From contig CALKXX010000162.1 in assembly GCA_938003725.1 (NCBI GenBank), positions 1 to 28,183 of the forward strand: a stretch of 28,183 bases of DNA, in the 5' to 3' direction. The notes below the pieces were generated by a model, which saw nothing but the letters and a program-made list of their open reading frames with translations, was not told the DNA's origin and made no database searches. Made by a program: the position numbers and the translations under genes. Below, in pieces: positions 22,818 through 28,183 of the stretch (within the stretch, counting starts at the first letter, position 1; each line of letters starts with the position of its first letter). Source of the DNA: an uncultured Sphingomonadaceae bacterium (GTDB lineage: Bacteria > Pseudomonadota > Alphaproteobacteria > Sphingomonadales > Sphingomonadaceae).

Positions 22818-23888
22818 ATGAATGCTCTAAAACCTGGATCAACTATTGGGATATTGGGCGGCGGTCAGCTGGGCCGGATGCTCGCGGTTGCTGCGGCTCA
22901 ACTCGGCTATCGCTGTCACATCTATGCCCCCGAAAATAACAGCGTAGCCGCCGAAGTTGCTGCCCAGTTTACCTGCGCCGGATTTCACGCTGTCGAGGCT
23001 TTGGACGCTTTCGCAAAAGACTGCGATGTCCTAACATTTGAATGGGAGAATGTGCCGGTCGAGCCGTTGAAAAGCATTGCCGATCAAGCTGCCCTACACC
23101 CTCCAACCAATGCGTTAAACATCGCTCAGCACCGGATTACAGAAAAAAACTTTGCACAAGAACAAGGTGGTCGCACAGCCCCTTTCGCCGAGGTAACGGA
23201 TCGAACCACGCTGGACAACGCTATTGCCGATATCGGTACGCCAGCCATCCTGAAAACCCTGCGAATGGGATATGATGGCAAGGGCCAGGCATTGGTCAAA
23301 CCGAATGATAATCTGGACCTTCATTGGGATGCAGTAGAGCAACAGCCCTGCATCGCGGAAGGCTTTGTCACTTTCTCCCATGAGTTTTCAGTGATCCTCG
23401 TGCGCGGGCAAAATGGTGATATCCGATATTGGGATACGCCGCATAATGTTCATCAAGGGGGGATATTGGCAACATCGGCGGTGCCCGCACCTTCACAGGT
23501 TGTGGATCAGCAGGCAGAGGCGCGTGCGCTAGCCAGTAAAATGGCGACGGCCATGGATTATGTCGGCGTACTTACCTGCGAATTTTTTGCTACGGATGAT
23601 GGCCCGATATTCAATGAAATGGCCCCGCGTGTACATAATAGCGGACACTGGACCATCGAAGGTGCGATCACCAGCCAGTTTGAAAATCATATCCGGGCGA
23701 TTTGCGGACTACCGCTTGGCGACACCTCCCTGGCCGCTGAACGTGTAGAAATGACCAACCTGATCGGCGAAGATGCCAATCAGTGGAACGAAATATTGGC
23801 GGACGACAAAAATCATCTACATCTCTACGGCAAAGGTCAAAGCCGTGCAGGAAGAAAAATGGGCCACATCACCAAGCTGTTTTTCTGA
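22818..23888 (+). CDS. purK: 5-(carboxyamino)imidazole ribonucleotide synthase
   Basis: A 356-residue ATP-grasp enzyme that joins bicarbonate to AIR with ATP, giving N5-CAIR for PurE. It begins with the nucleotide-binding GILGGGQLGRMLA, and has the DVLTFEWENV segment, LKTLRMGYDGKGQ, the ATP-grasp strand FVTFSHEFSVILVRG, and the metal-binding FNEMAPRVHNSGHWTIEGA. The length is normal for PurK. The start has no strong Shine-Dalgarno, but the nine-base gap from purE suggests coupling. Its stop codon sits at the edge of a hairpin that covers the start of folA. Confidence 0.97.
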   Translation: MNALKPGSTIGILGGGQLGRMLAVAAAQLGYRCHIYAPENNSVAAEVAAQFTCAGFHAVEALDAFAKDCDVLTFEWENVPVEPLKSIADQAALHPPTNALNIAQHRITEKNFAQEQGGRTAPFAEVTDRTTLDNAIADIGTPAILKTLRMGYDGKGQALVKPNDNLDLHWDAVEQQPCIAEGFVTFSHEFSVILVRGQNGDIRYWDTPHNVHQGGILATSAVPAPSQVVDQQAEARALASKMATAMDYVGVLTCEFFATDDGPIFNEMAPRVHNSGHWTIEGAITSQFENHIRAICGLPLGDTSLAAERVEMTNLIGEDANQWNEILADDKNHLHLYGKGQSRAGRKMGHITKLFF

Positions 23889-23925
23889 TTTCATTTGCAC
23901 CCAAAACACTGCAAAGAAATGAAAT
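23888..23925 (+). promoter_or_regulatory. Hairpin over the folA start codon
   Basis: ATTTCATTT (23888-23896) pairs perfectly with AAATGAAAT (23917-23925), and an inner GCA (23897-23899) with TGC (23910-23912), leaving an AAAG bulge. The left arm begins at the last base of the purK stop and the right arm ends in the folA ATG. It could couple folA translation to ribosomes finishing purK. The AT-rich stem is weak, so the role is tentative. Confidence 0.4.
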
Positions 23926-24418
23926 GAATCACCCTGAAATCATCATGGTGCTTGCTCGCGCTGACAATGGTATCATTGGCAGGGACGGCGATTTGCCTTG
24001 GCACCTGCCAATCGACTTGCGGCGATTCAAATCACTGACACAGGGAAAGCCCATGATTATGGGCCGCAAAACATTTGATAGCCTACCCGGCCTGTTGCCC
24101 GGACGTCGTCATGTTGTGCTCACGCGCGACAGCGATTGGGAAGCAGATGGCGCCGAAGTCGTCCATGATTTGAAAGCAGCGATCAAACTAGCCAATGCGC
24201 CCCATATCATCATCGCGGGCGGGGCCGAGATTTACCGCATGTTCCTGTCACATGCAGACCGGATTGAGCTGACTGAAGTCCATCTGGAGGCGCAGGGTGA
24301 CACATATCTAAACGATCTAGATCTTAGCGCATTCCGCGAAATAGAGCGCGAAACCCATGAAGCAACCAAAGACAATCCGGGCTTTTCGTTCGTCACACTA
24401 AAACGGAAATCTCAATGA
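23924..24418 (+). CDS. folA: Dihydrofolate reductase
   Basis: A 164-residue DHFR, which reduces dihydrofolate to tetrahydrofolate with NADPH. Typical segments are ARADNGIIGRDGDLPWHLPIDLRRFK with the catalytic Asp31, PMIMGRKTFDSLP, and the NADPH-binding IIAGGAEIYRMFL; it ends SFVTLKRKSQ. The start at 23924 was chosen because the family begins here; an open reading frame from 23783 runs through purK in another frame and adds 47 residues of no conservation. A minimal ATG-AAA-TGA frame (23919-23927) overlaps the start. No thyA is adjacent. The stop overlaps the next ATG by four bases. It is trimethoprim's target family; sensitivity cannot be read from this. Confidence 0.96.
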   Translation: MNHPEIIMVLARADNGIIGRDGDLPWHLPIDLRRFKSLTQGKPMIMGRKTFDSLPGLLPGRRHVVLTRDSDWEADGAEVVHDLKAAIKLANAPHIIIAGGAEIYRMFLSHADRIELTEVHLEAQGDTYLNDLDLSAFREIERETHEATKDNPGFSFVTLKRKSQ

Positions 24419-25644
24419 AGAAAATCGGACTGCTTCTTCTCACCATGATGATGATTGCCATAGCCGCATGGCTCACAATTGCGCCAGCCTGGTTCGAGAA
24501 ACAAACAAACATGGTCGATGGCAAGCCGCTGCCAGAGATAACGACAGAGGCGCAGGCATTACATGACAGCCTGATCATCGTGGATCTGCACGGGGATACG
24601 TTGCTTTGGAAACGCAAAATTACCGATAGTGTTGATCGCGGCCATATTGATCTGAAACGGCTGCAAGCGGGCAATGTCGGATTGCAGATTTTCTCCAGCG
24701 TCACCAAAACGCCAAGGGGGCAGAATTATGACAGCAACAGCGCGGATACGGACAATATTACGCTGCTTACCATCACTCAGTTGCAACCCATAAGAACTTG
24801 GTTTTCATTGCTTGAGCGCCAAATTTACCATTCGGAAAAGCTAAGAGATGCCGTCAACGAATCCGACCGCCGTCTGACATTTGTTGATCAGCCCAGAGAT
24901 GTTCGGGACGTCCAGTTTAGGCGCAATCCTGATCAGGACTTTCGGGAAGACATATCCATCGGCGTCCTTTTCTCGGCCGAAGGTCTGCAAACACTCGAGG
25001 GTAAACGTGAAAACCTCCAAAAGCTTTATGACGCCGGCATGCGGATGGCGGGGCTGGTCCATTTCTTTGACAATGAGTTAGCCGGCTCGATGCACGGAGA
25101 AGAGAAAGGCGGGCTTACCGACTTTGGCCGTACGATCATGACAGATATGGAAGATATGGGCATGATCGTGGATATCGCCCATTCCAGCCATGATACGGTC
25201 GCCGAAGTCCTGCGTATCGCGCGCCGACCTGTGGTTTCCAGCCATGGCGGCGTACAGGCGGTGTGCGGGGTCAATCGCAATTTGACCGACGAAGAGATTA
25301 AGGGTGTCGCGGCAACCGGCGGCGTTATTGGTTTGGGTTATTGGGACGGGGCAATGTGCGATACCGATCCAAAAACCGTCGCTAAGGCGGTCAAACATGT
25401 CCGCGATCTGGTAGGGATAGAACATGCCGCCTTAGGCAGCGATTTTGACGGCGCGGTCACAACGCGCTTTGATACCAGCGGCATTGTGCAAATCACACAG
25501 GCTTTGATGAACGCCGGTTTTTCGGAAGAAGAAATTCGGGCGGTCATGGGATTAAACGCTTTGCGGGTTATCGAACAGGGCTTGGTCCCGCTCAAAGATC
25601 TGCCACAATCTGCGGTTGAAGAATCAACGGAAGCTGGCCAATAG
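24415..25644 (+). CDS. Membrane-anchored M19 dipeptidase (renal dipeptidase family)
   Basis: A 409-residue peptidase family M19 protein. One N-terminal hydrophobic helix (residues 4-24) acts as an anchor or uncleaved signal, placing the enzyme in the periplasm. The dinuclear zinc site is complete: DLHGD (His59, Asp61), the bridging Glu in FSAEGLQTLEG, DIAHSS, SSHGGVQAVCGVNRN and LGSDFDG. Family members cleave dipeptides, often including D-amino-acid or dehydro forms; the substrate here is unknown. It overlaps folA by four bases and ends seven bases before the ribF start, so it belongs to the same transcript. It may recycle wall-derived or nutrient dipeptides (inference). Confidence 0.92.
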   Translation: MKKIGLLLLTMMMIAIAAWLTIAPAWFEKQTNMVDGKPLPEITTEAQALHDSLIIVDLHGDTLLWKRKITDSVDRGHIDLKRLQAGNVGLQIFSSVTKTPRGQNYDSNSADTDNITLLTITQLQPIRTWFSLLERQIYHSEKLRDAVNESDRRLTFVDQPRDVRDVQFRRNPDQDFREDISIGVLFSAEGLQTLEGKRENLQKLYDAGMRMAGLVHFFDNELAGSMHGEEKGGLTDFGRTIMTDMEDMGMIVDIAHSSHDTVAEVLRIARRPVVSSHGGVQAVCGVNRNLTDEEIKGVAATGGVIGLGYWDGAMCDTDPKTVAKAVKHVRDLVGIEHAALGSDFDGAVTTRFDTSGIVQITQALMNAGFSEEEIRAVMGLNALRVIEQGLVPLKDLPQSAVEESTEAGQ

Positions 25645-25651
25645 CGATTTC

Positions 25652-26575
25652 ATGCAAAGGCTGAGTAGCAACGACCGGATAGAAAATGCCCTGCGCGGTG
25701 CGATTATCGCCCTGGGCAATTTCGATGGCTTTCACTTTGGACATCAGGCGGTAGCGGGCAAGGCGCTGAGCTGGGCTCAGGATGAGGGTTGCCCAGCGAT
25801 AATTGCAACATTTGATCCGCATCCGGTGCGGTTTTTCAAGCCCGATGTGCCGCCTTTCCGGTTGACCACGCTCAATCAACGCCAACGCCACTTTGCCGAT
25901 GCTGGCGCTAGTGCGATGCTGGTGTTTGCGTTTGACGCAGCGCTCGCCAACACCAGCGCAGAAGATTTCATCGCAAAGCTGTTGGTGGAACGCTTTGGCG
26001 CAAAAGGTGTCGTCACCGGTGAAGATTTCACCTTTGGTAAGGGTGCCAAAGGTAACATCAAGCTGCTCAAAGACTATGGCGCGGCCACTGGCTTGTCGGC
26101 CAAAAGTGCGGGAGCCATTTGCGACAGCGACAATGTAATTTCATCCAGCCGGATTAGAGAAGCGCTAACCGAAGGGCGCTGCGAAGAAGCAGGCCGCTTG
26201 CTTACGCGCCCCTTCACCGTCGAGGGCGAAGTGATCCATGGTGATAAAAATGGCCGGGAACTTGGCTTTCCCACCGCCAATATCGATATGGGCCAATATC
26301 AACGCCCAAAATACGGAATATATGCAGTCAAGGGGCGCTTACCCGATGGCCGCGTTTTGAACGGTGCCGCGAATTTGGGCATCCGGCCAAGCTTTGACCC
26401 GCCCAAAGAATTGTTGGAGCCCTATTTCTTTGATTTCAGAGAAGATTTATACGGCCAGACCATAGAGGTTGAACTGCACCACTTCCTGCGCGGCGAGGAA
26501 AAGTTTGACGATCTGGATGCGCTCAAACGGCAAATGAAAACGGATTGTGACAAGGCCCGAGAGCTGCTCGAATGA
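25652..26575 (+). CDS. ribF: Bifunctional riboflavin kinase/FAD synthetase
   Basis: A 307-residue bifunctional enzyme making FMN and then FAD from riboflavin. The N-terminal FAD synthetase domain has LGNFDGFHFGH (residues 21-31, HxxH of the nucleotidyltransferase), and ISSSRIREALTEG in the middle; the C-terminal flavokinase domain has NGRELGFPTANI and GAANLGIRPSFD. I chose the ATG at 25652, seven bases after the dipeptidase stop; a TTG at 25616 would add 12 residues inside that gene. The Shine-Dalgarno is poor, so translational coupling is likely. A GDPD-like gene overlaps its end, and ileS follows that; ribF near ileS is a widely conserved order. Confidence 0.95.
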   Translation: MQRLSSNDRIENALRGAIIALGNFDGFHFGHQAVAGKALSWAQDEGCPAIIATFDPHPVRFFKPDVPPFRLTTLNQRQRHFADAGASAMLVFAFDAALANTSAEDFIAKLLVERFGAKGVVTGEDFTFGKGAKGNIKLLKDYGAATGLSAKSAGAICDSDNVISSSRIREALTEGRCEEAGRLLTRPFTVEGEVIHGDKNGRELGFPTANIDMGQYQRPKYGIYAVKGRLPDGRVLNGAANLGIRPSFDPPKELLEPYFFDFREDLYGQTIEVELHHFLRGEEKFDDLDALKRQMKTDCDKARELLE

Positions 26576-27555
26576 AGCGCAAGCTGCTCTGGGCTCTTGG
26601 CGGGTTCTGGATGGTCATCGTGGTCATCTTGCTTCTCAACAGCTCCCGCTGGGCTCCCGCTCCGGATGGCCGATTGAAAATGATCGCCCATCGGGGCATT
26701 TATCATCAATTTAACCGGACCAATCTGGGTCGGAACGATTGCACCGCCACGCGGATGTTGCCGGGTCAGGAAAAGCGGGAGATATTCGAAAACACCATCC
26801 ATTCGCTGCGCGCCGCGGTCAATGCGAAAGCCGACATGATTGAGGTCGATGTTGCCCTGACCAAAGACGGCGAGATGGTGCTGTTCCATGACTGGACGGT
26901 GGATTGCCGGACAAACGGCAAAGGGGAAACCCGCAATCTGACGCTGGAAGAGCTGCGGGCGCTTGATATCGGGCATGGATATACATCTGATGACGGCGCA
27001 ACCTATCCCCTGCGCGGCAAAGGATTTGGTAAAATACCAACTGTCGAAGAGGCGCTGGCGGCAGAGACTTACAAGCCATTTCTGTTCAATTTTAAAAGCG
27101 ACGATCCAAAGGAAGCCGATCGGTTGGCCGCGATTCTGAAAGCCGCAGGGCGCGATCCTGTCAAAGAAGGTGATGGATTTTATGGCGCCGACATTCCGAC
27201 CAAGCGGATGGCGGAGCTTTTTCCAGGTGTCTGGACATGGACAAAACAGGACATAAAAGCCTGTGCGATGGACTATATCTGGATGGGATGGCTAGGCATG
27301 ACCCCAGATAGCTGCACAGACAGCACATTATTCGTTCCGCTAAACTATCAATGGGCCATCGCCGGTTGGCCAAATCGTACGATCAAACGGATGGAAGACG
27401 CGGGCGCGCGGATTATCATCATCGCACCAATAGATGATGAGACGGCCCCGAGCGGCATAATGCGCGGCGATCAATTGGGCGACATTCCGGGAAGCTATAA
27501 CGGATATATCATGGTCGAGGATATTGCATCGGTCGGGCCAGCGTTGATACGATAG
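26572..27555 (+). CDS. Glycerophosphodiester phosphodiesterase-like protein, membrane-anchored
   Basis: A 327-residue GDPD-family protein overlapping ribF by four bases (ATGA). An N-terminal hydrophobic helix (about residues 5-23) anchors it, facing the periplasm. The catalytic frame is present: AHRG (His40, Arg41), ENT (Glu73), EVDV (Glu91, Asp93), TKDGEMVLFHD with His106. Between HRG and ENT lies an insert of about 30 residues, longer than in classical enzymes; four Cys (57, 112 and two in the later half) could form disulfides outside the cytoplasm. Family enzymes hydrolyse glycerophosphodiesters to glycerol-3-phosphate and an alcohol; the insert leaves the substrate open. It stands between ribF and ileS, splitting the usual neighbours. 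Confidence 0.85.
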   Translation: MKRKLLWALGGFWMVIVVILLLNSSRWAPAPDGRLKMIAHRGIYHQFNRTNLGRNDCTATRMLPGQEKREIFENTIHSLRAAVNAKADMIEVDVALTKDGEMVLFHDWTVDCRTNGKGETRNLTLEELRALDIGHGYTSDDGATYPLRGKGFGKIPTVEEALAAETYKPFLFNFKSDDPKEADRLAAILKAAGRDPVKEGDGFYGADIPTKRMAELFPGVWTWTKQDIKACAMDYIWMGWLGMTPDSCTDSTLFVPLNYQWAIAGWPNRTIKRMEDAGARIIIIAPIDDETAPSGIMRGDQLGDIPGSYNGYIMVEDIASVGPALIR

Positions 27556-27562
27556 GCCTGGA

Positions 27563-27628
27563 CGCCGTTGGCGGTGAGTTTGTCCAACCACGCCTGCCGA
27601 CTGGAAGTGCCCTTTGACAAGCATAGGG
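27563..27628. repeat. Degenerate dispersed inverted repeat before ileS
   Basis: The left arm GGTGAGTTTGTCCAA (27573-27587) and right arm CTTTGACAAGCATAGGG (27612-27628) are inverted versions of one element, imperfectly paired, around a centre with CAC...GTG. They resemble a repeat with a GTGAGCTTGTCGAA/TTCGACAAGCTCA core that I recall as scattered between genes in sphingomonad genomes; here it has decayed. This is recognition from memory, not a search. The rest of 27556-27695 has a CGCGCGCGCGC run (27665-27675) and no clear promoter or Shine-Dalgarno. Confidence 0.5.
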
Positions 27629-27695
27629 TTAGCGATCAACAAGCCGACAAATCGCGCTTGCGCCCGCGCGCGCGCTCCCCTAATCCCCGCGCATT

Positions 27696-28183
27696 ATGAG
27701 CGACAACGCACCAGATTATAAAGACACGGTTTTTCTGCCGAAAACCGATTTTCCCATGAAAGCCGGCCTTGCGAACAAGGAACCGGGCATATTGGAGCGC
27801 TGGCAGAAAATTGGGCTTTATGAAAAACTGCGCAAAGCACGCGACGGGCGGGAGAAGTTTATTTTCCATGACGGCCCGCCTTATGCCAATGGCAATATCC
27901 ATATCGGCCACGCGCTCAACAAGACGCTCAAAGACATTACTGTTCGCTCACAAAACCTGCTCGGCAAGGACGCTCCGTTTGTTCCCGGGTGGGATTGTCA
28001 CGGCCTGCCGATCGAGTGGAAGATCGAGGAACAATATCGCAAGAAAAAGCGCAACAAGGACGAAGTTCCCGCCAGCGAATTTCGCGCCGAATGCCGCGAA
28101 TATGCGGACAAATGGGTGGATGTGCAGCGCGAGGAATTCAAGCGGCTCGGCGTATTGGCGCAGTGGGACAAACCCTATCTCAC
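27696..28183 (+). CDS. ileS: Isoleucyl-tRNA synthetase, N-terminal part (3' end outside window)
   Basis: The first 162 residues of IleRS, which charges tRNA-Ile. From the ATG at 27696 it reads MSDNAPDYKDTVFLPKTDFPM, then FIFHDGPPYANGNIHIGHALNK with the class I HIGH signature at residues 69-72, and PGWDCHGLPIEWKIE near 107-121. These are the standard N-terminal Rossmann-fold segments of bacterial IleRS. The frame is open to the last base, so the gene continues beyond the window. No good Shine-Dalgarno is seen before the ATG. It follows ribF and the GDPD-like gene on the same strand after a 140-base gap; lspA often comes next in this neighbourhood. Confidence 0.97.
   Translation, partial: MSDNAPDYKDTVFLPKTDFPMKAGLANKEPGILERWQKIGLYEKLRKARDGREKFIFHDGPPYANGNIHIGHALNKTLKDITVRSQNLLGKDAPFVPGWDCHGLPIEWKIEEQYRKKKRNKDEVPASEFRAECREYADKWVDVQREEFKRLGVLAQWDKPYL

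Noticed and set aside
23783..23923. Long N-terminal extension of the folA frame
   Set aside because: It overlaps purK in another frame, has no similarity to DHFR, and the family start fits the ATG at 23924.
27665..27675. CGCGCGCGCGC run as a possible Z-DNA control element of ileS
   Set aside because: It is short, and no supporting structure or known role is evident; noted only as composition.

Overview
The window looks like ordinary chromosome from a sphingomonad-type alphaproteobacterium of moderate GC content (Sphingorhabdus, Parasphingorhabdus or Sphingopyxis-like; the genus is inference). The grounds are the PQQ quinohemoprotein dehydrogenase, the PEPxxWA-type C-terminal sorting signal, the TamA/TamB pair, a large TonB-dependent receptor starting its mature part with an IVTAQRR-type segment, a CtrA-type site, and the glnB-glnA and ribF...ileS gene orders. 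I see no phage genes, transposases, CRISPR array, tRNA or rRNA.

Layout. Positions 1-984 hold the C-terminal end of a quinohemoprotein dehydrogenase. Positions 1211-3052 are the nitrogen unit glnB-glnA, closed by a strong terminator at 3105-3137. A secreted PEP-CTERM protein (3295-4041) follows, with its own terminator. On the minus strand, tamA-tamB (10429 down to 4134) encode the outer-membrane/periplasm bridge. A divergent gene at 10679 encodes a secreted DUF11-like protein and shares its upstream region with tamA; that region carries a textbook CtrA box. Next come two minus-strand gene pairs: a DMT transporter with a YcaQ-type DNA glycosylase, and an iron-type alcohol dehydrogenase with a thioesterase. 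Upstream of these is a TonB-dependent receptor (minus), divergent from a DUF3604 lipoprotein and a membrane-anchored PpiC-type isomerase (plus). gpmA and a small GGDEF protein converge at about 21.5 kb.

From 22320 to 27555 six plus-strand genes are packed almost without gaps: purE, purK, folA, an M19 dipeptidase, ribF and a glycerophosphodiester phosphodiesterase-like gene. Two of the junctions are ATGA overlaps. The unit joins purine, folate and flavin cofactor synthesis with two membrane-anchored hydrolases. After a 140-base gap with a degenerate dispersed repeat, the 5' end of ileS runs off the window.

Most genes here are housekeeping or well-known families. No complete new system is evident. 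The most unusual signals are regulatory or architectural: three spaced TGCAAAAAT repeats with a palindrome between the TonB receptor and DUF3604 genes, the CtrA box, a very acidic linker in TamA, a hairpin over the folA start codon, and the DUF3604-PPIase-receptor neighbourhood. No gap between genes exceeds 300 bases.
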